A DNA stretch of 64,000 nucleotides from CAZWSX01 sp964636985. GTDB taxonomy: Bacteria > Planctomycetota > Planctomycetia > Pirellulales > Pirellulaceae. The notes beneath the pieces are model-generated. The model saw only the letters and a list, made by a program, of their open reading frames with translations, did no database searches and had not been told where the DNA came from. Location: NCBI GenBank assembly GCA_964636985.1, contig CAZWSX010000012.1, forward strand, positions 130,874 through 194,873. The letters are read 5' to 3'. Made by a program: the position numbers and the translations under genes. Shown here one piece after another: positions 10,193 through 17,761 of this stretch. How positions within the stretch are numbered: position 1 is the stretch's first letter; each line of letters starts with the position of its first letter.

Positions 10193-11455
10193 CTATTGGT
10201 TGTTCTCGCCACCGAGTTCGATGGCGTGATTGGTGATGTTGTCGATGTACTCAGGCCGCTGATTCCCATTGGTGTCGTAGCAGGCGCCGATCCACGGTTC
10301 GATAGCGCCGCCATTCTGGATCAGGACGTAAGGATCGGTGGGGATGCTGAAATCCATTGGTGCTTGCGAAGGGAATTGCAACTGACGCGCTACCGCTGGG
10401 CTGGTGCCTGTGGTGAAGTAGGCAAACGCAGGATCACCAGGAGCGGCGTTGGGGGGATCGTACGTCAAGCGGATATCCGCTTGCTTATCGGGACCGTTTG
10501 AAAAGATCAGCGGTCGAAGCGCAAACGGCCTCCATTGCCAGGTGACATTGGGGGGCGTTTGCGCGGGCGCCATGGGAACACCGGCCCAGCGTGCCTCGAT
10601 GCGGAGCAAATCAATCGACTCAACCTGATCGAGTTCGGGATAGAGATAAGCACCGTTGCCGGGATTTTGTTGAATGATCGATTGCGTCGTCAGCGCGGGG
10701 TAGCCGCTATTCGCTGCAATCGTTCCGCCATCGTCGACGTAGGGCGCACTTCCCCAGTCGGGAGGATTGGATACAAATCCAGGCGCCCAGCGAAGGAAAG
10801 AGATGGGGCGTCCCCAGCCATCCAGAATCTCTTTCATGCCATCGTTATCGAAGTCGCCAATTTCGTCTCGCGAAAAATTGGCTAGGGCCGTTCGATCCCC
10901 GTCGCGCATTTGCGAAAGAATGAGGTAGAGACACTCGGCGTTTTCGAACTCCCGGGTGATCTGCGGCGCGGCCCCGACTTTTTGAATCTGACGTAAATAC
11001 CCAAGCGTTACAGCGGGTGTTGTTGGCAGCGTCACAGGAGGACCGCCCTCCTGAATCGAAAGGACAGCCGGGCCGATAGGGGTCAAGGTGTTGCCTGCGC
11101 CGATGCTAACAAAGTCGCTATATCGATCAGGCAACTCCAGCCGCATTAAATCACGCAGGGCGTAAAGGCGATATCTCGCCTCGTAGACAGGGCGATTTTG
11201 CTGAACAATAAGGGGGAGCCCAGGTGGATACTGCAGCCGCACGGAGCGGAAGCGGTACTCGTTGACCTTCTCCATGATCAATTTATCGATCTTGGTGATG
11301 ATCATCGCCGTCCGCTGTTTGCGAGCGTCGGTGAGCGCGCCGCTCATTGCCGCTGCGATCATCCCCATCATGATCCCGATGATCGCCATCACGACGATCA
11401 ATTCCGTCAGCGTGAACGACGGCCGCTCGATCGTCTTTCTTGGGTAAGTAATCAT
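10193..11455 (-). CDS. Prepilin-type N-terminal methylation protein, 420 aa
   Basis: The prepilin motif SFTLTELIVVMAIIGIMMG starts at about residue 13, after a short leader. I start the gene at ATG 11455. The frame is open 60 bases further up, but only to a GTG, and that would give an oddly long, cysteine-containing leader. The body after the helix is about 380 residues, extracellular-type, with no domain I recognise. It lies 11 bases before the GspH-like gene and 144 bases after the GspG-like gene. Probably a minor pseudopilin (GspJ position in the order), but the class is uncertain. Confidence 0.8.
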   Translation of the reverse strand: MITYPRKTIERPSFTLTELIVVMAIIGIMMGMIAAAMSGALTDARKQRTAMIITKIDKLIMEKVNEYRFRSVRLQYPPGLPLIVQQNRPVYEARYRLYALRDLMRLELPDRYSDFVSIGAGNTLTPIGPAVLSIQEGGPPVTLPTTPAVTLGYLRQIQKVGAAPQITREFENAECLYLILSQMRDGDRTALANFSRDEIGDFDNDGMKEILDGWGRPISFLRWAPGFVSNPPDWGSAPYVDDGGTIAANSGYPALTTQSIIQQNPGNGAYLYPELDQVESIDLLRIEARWAGVPMAPAQTPPNVTWQWRPFALRPLIFSNGPDKQADIRLTYDPPNAAPGDPAFAYFTTGTSPAVARQLQFPSQAPMDFSIPTDPYVLIQNGGAIEPWIGACYDTNGNQRPEYIDNITNHAIELGGENNQ

Positions 11456-11599
11456 TGCGGACTTCTCGCTAACAGGGGGCAAACTCTTCAATGGCGAACT
11501 GCACTGGCAACACACACCCGGCCCAATGCCGCATGCATGGGAGCCGTGTACTTGTTAACGCAAAACGGATCGCGACCGGCCGGTCACGCCGGACGCTGG

Positions 11600-12721
11600 C
11601 TAGGGGGACAGATCATCCAATTTCTTACCGCCTGAGAAGTTGGCGACGTTGTCACGATCATCCAACCAATAATCAAGAGGAATGATTCCGGCGTCCGTAT
11701 GATTAGCTCCACCATTGGAGAATGTGATGGCCCGCTTTGAAGGCAATCGCTTGAGTGCGTACGGACCGGTCAGCGAGTTCGTAAATCTGCCATCCAAACC
11801 CGCCGCAATGACCTGAAAGGTCTGCGCATTTTGGAAGTTGAAAGGTCCGTTCGCGACTTGTTGATCGGCAAAATAGGGGCGAGTCTGATCGGCCGTGACC
11901 GCGCCCGTTCCTTCACCCGACGCCGTGAGTGCCGTGTACGGAGGAATATAAGGAGCGGCCAACGATGGGTTGTAAAGGTCGCGATAGTGCATGTTATAGG
12001 TGCGGGCGTCGCAGTAGATATAGACCGCCGCTTTGCAGTACTTACCCACAAAGGATGGAACGTCATCCAGATCGTTATCGCCGGTCATGTCCGAGAGCCG
12101 TGCCGCATCAAAATTAAATCCGTAGTTTTTGTAGGGAGACGGATTTGCATAGGCATTCGCGTTTGGCGGCGAGGGGTAAATCGACGACGCCTGCGAGAGC
12201 GGAGTCTGCGTTGCATCACGCGTAAACGGGACGAAGTTAGGATCACTTAAATCGTTTACGATGTTCGCGCGCCGAACAGCCGGATAGCTGGCACCGAAAA
12301 ATGGATAGCGAGCGTCGTCGCGTGTCAGTGTCAAGAAGAAAACGAGTGCCTCCGACTGGGACAAGTGATTCGCCAGTCGGCGGAACAGTAGAAGCTCGCC
12401 CGGATCGATATTCTTATAACAATTCACGATATGCAGCCGCGCGACCGAAGTATTCCAAACGGCATCGTTTTCATAATTGCCCTCGCCCAGACTTGGGGGA
12501 TAGTCGCCGCGTTCCGCCTTGTACTTTTCAATCGCATTGCTGATGTTTGCGACCTCGACACCAAGCGCAGCCGTCTTTGCTCCGCCGAGCGCCGTGTAGA
12601 TCGTCGGAATCAGCAGTGCCGCGAGCACTCCGATAATCGCGATCACCACCAGCATTTCGACCAGCGTGAAACCGACGCGGGCGTCATGTCGGCGAAGTTT
12701 GGGATGATTGGTCATCGTCAT
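11600..12721 (-). CDS. Prepilin-type protein, GspG-like (major pseudopilin-like), 373 aa
   Basis: The leader ends in the textbook motif VGFTLVEMLVVIAIIGVLAALLIP (about residues 16-39). It is followed by the GspG-like helix continuation in which a polypeptide turn reads KYKAERGDYPPS, matching the YKxDxGxYPT element of GspG. I set the start at ATG 12721 because GGAGG lies at 12729-12733, seven bases upstream; the open frame extends 16 codons further without such a site. The C-terminal part is longer than in GspG (about 140 residues). The gene directly follows the GspF-like gene, the standard order for GspE-F-G, so it is the best candidate for the main filament subunit. Confidence 0.85.
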   Translation of the reverse strand: MTMTNHPKLRRHDARVGFTLVEMLVVIAIIGVLAALLIPTIYTALGGAKTAALGVEVANISNAIEKYKAERGDYPPSLGEGNYENDAVWNTSVARLHIVNCYKNIDPGELLLFRRLANHLSQSEALVFFLTLTRDDARYPFFGASYPAVRRANIVNDLSDPNFVPFTRDATQTPLSQASSIYPSPPNANAYANPSPYKNYGFNFDAARLSDMTGDNDLDDVPSFVGKYCKAAVYIYCDARTYNMHYRDLYNPSLAAPYIPPYTALTASGEGTGAVTADQTRPYFADQQVANGPFNFQNAQTFQVIAAGLDGRFTNSLTGPYALKRLPSKRAITFSNGGANHTDAGIIPLDYWLDDRDNVANFSGGKKLDDLSP

Positions 12722-12811
12722 CGAAAAGCCTCCGAGCCACATGCACATGGTCGAATCGAAAAGGGACAAGGATCGAGTAAGTATTGAAGGAGCGGATTGC
12801 TCCGACTTTCA

Positions 12812-14227
12812 CTACTTGCTGCCGCCGCCACCGCTCAAGCCTTGAATGAGGGCGATCAAAGGCATGAACAAGGCGACCACGATAAAGCCGACCGCACCCC
12901 CGAGGAACACGATCAACAAGGGCTCGATCAACTTCATCAAACCATCGGTGAGCGTAGTCACCTCTTCATCGTAAACGTCTGCAATCTTGTAAAGCATTGT
13001 GTCGAGTTCGCCCGTCTCTTCACCGACGTCGATCATGTTTTCGACGAGGTAGTCGACGACGCGGTCGTTCATCTTCATCAAGTAGAACAGCGAGGCGATC
13101 ACGCACGCGGCGAAAATGCCGTACATGCCCCAGAACATCGCGTCGCCCAAAAAGGGAATCGCCAAGGAGATGAAGAGCGTCGGCCAGAAGCACCACCAGA
13201 AGTGAGCGACCGGATGGTAGCCCAACTTCGAGTATCGCCCCAACGGCTTGGAAATCGTTTCACCATCGCGAATGGCATCGGTCACCTTGGCGAACAGCCG
13301 TTCGAAGACGGCGTTGCCGGCCGTTTCCTTGGTGATGTTCAGTCCTTCCAAAATCGGCACGCCTGAGGAGACGAGCGTCCCCAGCGTTCGCGTGGTTCGC
13401 GCGAGTGTGTTCTTCTCCACCAGGCCGCCGATAATGGGGACCTTGAGCATGAACATGTGCCAGCCGTACCTCCCGTGTTTGAACTTGGTCGTTAGCTTGA
13501 TGAAGAGCCAGACCGCCACGGGAATGAGCGGGATGAGGAACCAGTACGTCGCCATGAAGTTCGAGATGTTAACCAACATCACGGTTGCGGCGGGGAGCTT
13601 GAGTTCGAATTCGTCGAACATCTTGGCGAACACGGGCACGATCTTGATCATGATGAACGTCAAGATGCCGACGGCAACCAAGATAACGATGATCGGATAG
13701 ATCATCGCGCCTTGAACTTTCTTCTTCAGCGACTCGGATCGCTCCATGAACTCGGCCAACCGCCGAAGAATCACTTCGAGGGCACCGCCCGCCTCGCCTG
13801 CCTTGATCATGTTGACGTAAAGGCGATTGAAGCACTTGGGGCTTTTCGCCATCGCTTCCGAAAGAGTCGAGCCCGACTCGATTTCGTCGGCGACGTCCAT
13901 CAGCGAGTTCTTAAGGCGGCCCGGCTTGGATTGCGCTTCGAGAATTCGCAGGCTGCGCAAGATCGGCAAGCCGGCGTCCTGGAGGATTGAGAGTTGCCGC
14001 GTGAACGTGGTGAGTTGCTTGCTGCTGGCCCCGCCGAACGCCATCGGGCGCTTCTTTTTACCACCCGGCCCCATCGTGGAGACCTTGGCCTTGTTGGCCG
14101 TGATCTTGGTGACGAAGTAGCCCATCTGACGTATCGTCTGTTGGGCTTCTTCTTCGGTCGCCGCCTCGATAACGTCCTTGATCTCCTGGCCGGTGGCGTC
14201 CATCGCCTCGAATTTGAAGGTTGGCAT
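12812..14227 (-). CDS. Type II secretion/type IV pilus platform protein GspF/PilC family
   Basis: This inner-membrane platform protein couples the cytoplasmic ATPase to pilus assembly. The first T2SF domain is clear (SSKQLTTFTRQLSILQDAGLPI at about residue 60 onward, then KAGEAGGALEVILRRLAEFMER). A hydrophobic segment follows, and the second domain ends in GEETGELD at about residue 402 and a last membrane helix. At 471 residues it is longer than the usual 400, because about 50 hydrophobic residues (about 336-385, Trp- and Phe-rich) are inserted in the second domain. ATG 14227 has GGAGAAG eight bases upstream. It lies between the GspE/PilB gene and the GspG-like gene. Confidence 0.93.
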   Translation of the reverse strand: MPTFKFEAMDATGQEIKDVIEAATEEEAQQTIRQMGYFVTKITANKAKVSTMGPGGKKKRPMAFGGASSKQLTTFTRQLSILQDAGLPILRSLRILEAQSKPGRLKNSLMDVADEIESGSTLSEAMAKSPKCFNRLYVNMIKAGEAGGALEVILRRLAEFMERSESLKKKVQGAMIYPIIVILVAVGILTFIMIKIVPVFAKMFDEFELKLPAATVMLVNISNFMATYWFLIPLIPVAVWLFIKLTTKFKHGRYGWHMFMLKVPIIGGLVEKNTLARTTRTLGTLVSSGVPILEGLNITKETAGNAVFERLFAKVTDAIRDGETISKPLGRYSKLGYHPVAHFWWCFWPTLFISLAIPFLGDAMFWGMYGIFAACVIASLFYLMKMNDRVVDYLVENMIDVGEETGELDTMLYKIADVYDEEVTTLTDGLMKLIEPLLIVFLGGAVGFIVVALFMPLIALIQGLSGGGGSK

Positions 14228-14326
14228 TGGCGTTCTTCTCCGTGACCGCGATCTGCGGCGTGTCCCTAGGCGACCAATAAAAGTGAGTGTGAAAGGAGTT
14301 GCTTATGTCAACACGGACTAGTTCGA

Positions 14327-16048
14327 TTAGTGTTCGAGCACCGTTTCGCGAACGACTTCCTCAAGGGTTGTGGTTCCGTCGTGCATGAAGTTGATGCCGT
14401 AATCCCGCAGCGGGACCATACCGTAGCTCTTGGCGCAGTCGCGCATGTCGTCGACCGAGGCGTTGTTCATTATCATGTCGCGCAATTTGTCGTTCATCAC
14501 CATCAGTTCGAACAACCCGACCCGCCCCTTGTAGCCGGTGTTGTTGCAAACGTCGCATCCTTTGCCGCGGTAGAACTTCTTGCCCTTCGCTTTTGCGAGG
14601 TCGAGGCCGATATCCAGCAGGAGCGATTCCATGGGAGCCGTTTCCTCGCGGCATTGGCTGCAAATGCGGCGGACCAATCGTTGTGCCAAAATCGCTTCGA
14701 CCGTGGCTGTGATCATGAACGTTGGCACGCCCATGTCCTTGAGGCGCGTGATGCTGCTGGGGGCATCATTGGTGTGGAGCGTGCTGAACACCAAGTGGCC
14801 CGTAAGCGAGGCCTGAATGGCGATTTCGGCTGTTTCGTAGTCGCGGATCTCGCCGACCAGGATGATGTCGGGGTCTTGCCGCAAGATGGCCCGCAGGCAC
14901 GACGCGAAGGTCACGCCGATATCGGCGTCGATGGGGATCTGAATGATCCCTTCGATGTCGTATTCGACGGGGTCTTCGGTTGTCATCAGCTTGTCGCGCA
15001 CGTCGTTGAGTTCAACCAGCGCGGAATAAAGCGTAGTCGTCTTGCCAGAACCCGTCGGGCCCGTCACAAGGACGATCCCGTTGGGACGGTCGATCGTTTC
15101 GCGAAACGCCTTGAGCGTGGCGGCGTTCATCCCCACTTTGCCTAAGTTGAGCGAGACAACCGAACGGTCGAGGACCCGCATAACGACGCTCTCGCCGAAC
15201 AACGTCGGCAGAACGCTCACTCGCAAGTCGACCGGGTGACCACCGACCGAGAGTTCGATCCGGCCGTCCTGCGGCAAGCGGCGCTCGGCGATGTCGAGGT
15301 TCGCCATGACCTTGATCCGCGTGGTGATCGCGAACGACAAGTGCCGTGGAGGAGGCACCATTTCGAAGAGCACACCGTCCGCCTTAATGCGGATGCGGAA
15401 TTCGTCTTCGAAGGGCTCAAAGTGGATGTCGCTGGCGTGGTCTTTGATGGCGAGCAGCAAAACCATGTTCAGCAGCTTGCGGACCGGTGCGCTGTCGGCC
15501 AGGTTCTCGGCCGCCGCGAGGTCGATCGGCCCGGAGGCCGACATCATTTGCTCGGCTTGCTTTTTGAACTCCTTGTCGTTCTCGATGTCCTCGACCAGGC
15601 TTTCGATGGTCTCGCGGTCTTCCGCGTAGTGCTTTTCGATGATCTTGTTGATTTCGCTTTCGCTGGCCACGACGATGCCGATGTCGTAACCCAGGAGCGT
15701 GCGAAGTTCGTCCTGCACCTTCAAGTTCTGCGGGTCGCACGTGGCGACCGTCAGCTTGTTGTCGCCGAAGTGCACGGGGACGACGCGATACATCTCCGCC
15801 ATCGGGCCGGTGATCTTATCGAGCAAATCTTGAGCGAGAACGGCCTCGCCCAACTCGACCACACGCAAGCCCATCTGCTCGGCCAGAGCTTCGGTGAGTT
15901 GCTCTTCCGTGACCATATTGAGGTCGAGCGCGATTTTGCCCAACAGCGTACCGGGACGCTGTTGTTGCTCGTCGAGCAACATGTCGCGTTGCTCTTCGGT
16001 GATGAAACCGTTGTCGACGAGAATCTGACCGATACGCCGCAGGGCCAT
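14327..16048 (-). CDS. GspE/PilB-family assembly ATPase (copy 1)
   Basis: Hexameric cytoplasmic ATPase that drives pilus extension or secretion. The order of domains is MshEN/GspE N-terminal domain (about residues 1-160), N2 domain with ASDIHFEPFEDEFRIRIKADG, then the motor with Walker A GPTGSGKTTT near residue 328, Asp box TTEDPVEYDIEG, Walker B ILVGEIRD, and His box STLHTNDA. A zinc-binding pair CSQC ... CDVC follows, as in classical GspE. Length 573 residues is typical. It is 99 bases upstream of gspF and downstream of pilT. The neighbourhood contains a second GspE-type gene, so the two may serve different filaments or alternate. Confidence 0.94.
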   Translation of the reverse strand: MALRRIGQILVDNGFITEEQRDMLLDEQQQRPGTLLGKIALDLNMVTEEQLTEALAEQMGLRVVELGEAVLAQDLLDKITGPMAEMYRVVPVHFGDNKLTVATCDPQNLKVQDELRTLLGYDIGIVVASESEINKIIEKHYAEDRETIESLVEDIENDKEFKKQAEQMMSASGPIDLAAAENLADSAPVRKLLNMVLLLAIKDHASDIHFEPFEDEFRIRIKADGVLFEMVPPPRHLSFAITTRIKVMANLDIAERRLPQDGRIELSVGGHPVDLRVSVLPTLFGESVVMRVLDRSVVSLNLGKVGMNAATLKAFRETIDRPNGIVLVTGPTGSGKTTTLYSALVELNDVRDKLMTTEDPVEYDIEGIIQIPIDADIGVTFASCLRAILRQDPDIILVGEIRDYETAEIAIQASLTGHLVFSTLHTNDAPSSITRLKDMGVPTFMITATVEAILAQRLVRRICSQCREETAPMESLLLDIGLDLAKAKGKKFYRGKGCDVCNNTGYKGRVGLFELMVMNDKLRDMIMNNASVDDMRDCAKSYGMVPLRDYGINFMHDGTTTLEEVVRETVLEH

Positions 16049-16194
16049 GAGGATCTCGAGCTTGCTTGATAGGTCGTGTCGCGAAAGATTGCCGAGCTTA
16101 CGACGACACAGACCTGGGATTACACAGACAAAGATGAAGGGTTTATGAAAATCAACGGTTGAAAGTGAATTGACTTGATATTGTCAAAATGAAA

Positions 16195-17343
16195 CTAGTG
16201 GCCATGGCCGCCGGGACGTGGGCCACCTTTGCCTTCTTCCATCGCGGCGTTGGCAGCGGGGTCGTCCATGATTCCGCGTTGCGCGTTGACGATCCGCTTG
16301 GCCAGGTCGTCTTGCACTTGCGCCTTGGCAAGGACGTCTTCGATGGTGCACTTTTCTTCCCGCCATAAGCGGAACAAGTGGTCGTCCATCAACTGCATGC
16401 CGTACTTGGCACCCGTCTGGATGGCCGAGGTGATGCGGAAGGTTTTGTTTTCGCGAATCAGGTTTCCGATGGCTGGCGTGACCACCAGGATCTCGTAAGC
16501 GGCGATCCGGCCCCCGCCGATCTTGGGGAGCAGCGTTTGTGCGACGACACCGATGATCGATGTCGAAAGCTGCATCCGAATTTGTTCTTGCAAGTTGCCG
16601 GGGAAGGCGTTGATGATCCGGTCAACCGTCTTTTGTGCGCTGTTGGTGTGCAGCGTGCCGAACACGACGTGGCCCGTTTCGGCTGCCGTGATGGCCGCTT
16701 CGATGGTTTCCAAGTCGCGCATTTCGCCGACCAGAATCACGTCCGGGTCTTGCCGCAACGCCCGGCGAATCGCTTCGGAGAAGCTGGGGACGTCGACACC
16801 GATTTCACGCTGATTGACGGTCGACTTTTTGTGGTAGTGATAGAACTCGATCGGGTCTTCGATCGTAATGATGTGGTGGTCAACGCTCTCGTTGATGTAG
16901 TTGATCAAGCTGGCCAGGGTGGTGCTCTTGCCGGAGCCGGTTGGCCCGGTGACCAGCATCAAACCGCGCGGCCGCATTACGAGCTTGGTGCAGACGTCGG
17001 GCAATCCCAACTGCTCGGGCGTGAGCATGTTGTTGGGAATCTGCCGCAGCACCATCGAGATAAAACTGCGCTGCTTGAAGATGGAAACCCGGAACCGGGC
17101 CATGTCGCCAAACGCGAACCCAAAGTCGGCACTACCTCGTTCTTGCAGTTCTCGTTGGCATCGCTCGGGCGCGATGCTCTTCATCAACGCCACGCAGTCA
17201 TCGGGCTCGAGAGATTTGGTTTCCAGTTTCCGCATCCGACCGTGCAGACGGAATACGGGGGGTTGGCCATTGACGATGTGAATATCGCTGGCTCCCTGCT
17301 TCACGCAGGCTTGCAGCAATTTATCGATGAGAATCGTCGCCAT
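16195..17343 (-). CDS. pilT: Type IV pilus retraction ATPase PilT family
   Basis: Cytoplasmic motor ATPase powering pilus retraction. It lacks the MshEN domain of GspE/PilB and has the PilT length (382 residues). Visible motifs: Walker A GPTGSGKSTT at about residue 130, Asp box TIEDPIEFYHYHKKS, Walker B DVILVGEMRD, His box GTLHTNSAQKTVDR and the AYEILV segment. ATG 17343 is preceded by AGGAAG at seven bases. The C-terminus ends in a Gly/His/Pro tail. It is transcribed from its own promoter at 17499-17527 through a structured leader (17375-17493). Its presence argues for dynamic pili rather than only a secretion pseudopilus. Confidence 0.93.
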   Translation of the reverse strand: MATILIDKLLQACVKQGASDIHIVNGQPPVFRLHGRMRKLETKSLEPDDCVALMKSIAPERCQRELQERGSADFGFAFGDMARFRVSIFKQRSFISMVLRQIPNNMLTPEQLGLPDVCTKLVMRPRGLMLVTGPTGSGKSTTLASLINYINESVDHHIITIEDPIEFYHYHKKSTVNQREIGVDVPSFSEAIRRALRQDPDVILVGEMRDLETIEAAITAAETGHVVFGTLHTNSAQKTVDRIINAFPGNLQEQIRMQLSTSIIGVVAQTLLPKIGGGRIAAYEILVVTPAIGNLIRENKTFRITSAIQTGAKYGMQLMDDHLFRLWREEKCTIEDVLAKAQVQDDLAKRIVNAQRGIMDDPAANAAMEEGKGGPRPGGHGH

Positions 17344-17374
17344 AAAACTACTTCCTGTTCCCTTACATTCCAGC

Positions 17375-17493
17375 GTGCGAGGCCGCGGGCCGGACCAAAC
17401 GGCACGGGCGCACCCTCCCTAGGGGGTGGTGCACTTGCCATCGAGAAACTTGCCCTTTCTCAATAGCCGTGCGTTTTGGTCCTCGCCTCGCAC
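17375..17493 (-). ncRNA. Highly structured RNA leader upstream of pilT (candidate cis-element or sRNA)
   Basis: On the minus strand the two ends pair over long stretches: 17485-17493 with 17375-17383 (9 of 9), then 17467-17482 with 17392-17407 (14 of 16). Inside this closing stem are two hairpins: GAGAAA/TTTCTC with a 7-base loop (about 17442-17460) and a GCACC...GGGTGC arm (about 17409-17433). The result is a three-way junction of about 119 bases. A sigma70-like promoter places the transcript start at or next to the first base of the outer stem. The pilT start codon is about 31 bases after the structure. I could not match it to a known riboswitch class. Confidence 0.6.
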
Positions 17494-17498
17494 ACTCG

Positions 17499-17527
17499 AT
17501 TATCCAGAGCATCAACAATAATTGCAA
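17499..17527 (-). promoter_or_regulatory. Sigma70-like promoter for the pilT leader
   Basis: On the minus strand TTGCAA (17522-17527) and GATAAT (17499-17504) are separated by exactly 17 bases. The predicted transcription start, about 7 bases after the -10 box, falls at the first base of the paired leader (about 17492). This is pattern-based and untested. Confidence 0.6.
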
Positions 17528-17715
17528 AAAGTTGAACTAAAAATCGCATGAAGGAAGGCGAATGCGATTGCCTTCACTCGGCCAATTGGGCGTTGGAACG
17601 GGGATTTGCCCTCATTCCTGGGTACAGGGGAAACTCGGGCGCCGTAAAGTCCCTCGCTCCACCGTGCCTGGAGGCGGAGTACCGCTACCTGACACCCGCG
17701 CCGTCGGCATTCATT

Positions 17716-17740
17716 GGAGCCTAATGGAGAAATAGGCTCC
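17716..17740 (-). terminator. Hairpin downstream of the GspE-type gene (terminator-like)
   Basis: GGAGCCTA and TAGGCTCC form an 8-bp stem with a 9-base loop, 21 bases after the stop of the GspE-type gene at 17762. There is no long U-tract, so it may be a pause or stability hairpin. It separates that gene from the pilT promoter. A weaker GAAGGC/GCCTTC hairpin lies at about 17554-17576 in the same gap. Confidence 0.4.
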
Positions 17741-17761
17741 GTTAGATGAACAAGTCGCGAT

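Noticed and set aside
12797..17466. Long plus-strand open frames opposite gspF, gspE and pilT (such as 14330-15145, 15236-16069, 16378-17466)
   Set aside because: They mirror conserved coding genes, are rich in the residues expected from antisense of Leu/Glu/Asp codons, and show no domain.
17375..17493. Idea that the pilT leader is a GEMM-type c-di-GMP riboswitch
   Set aside because: The conserved GEMM junction and tetraloop-receptor sequences are not recognisable; the pairing pattern differs.
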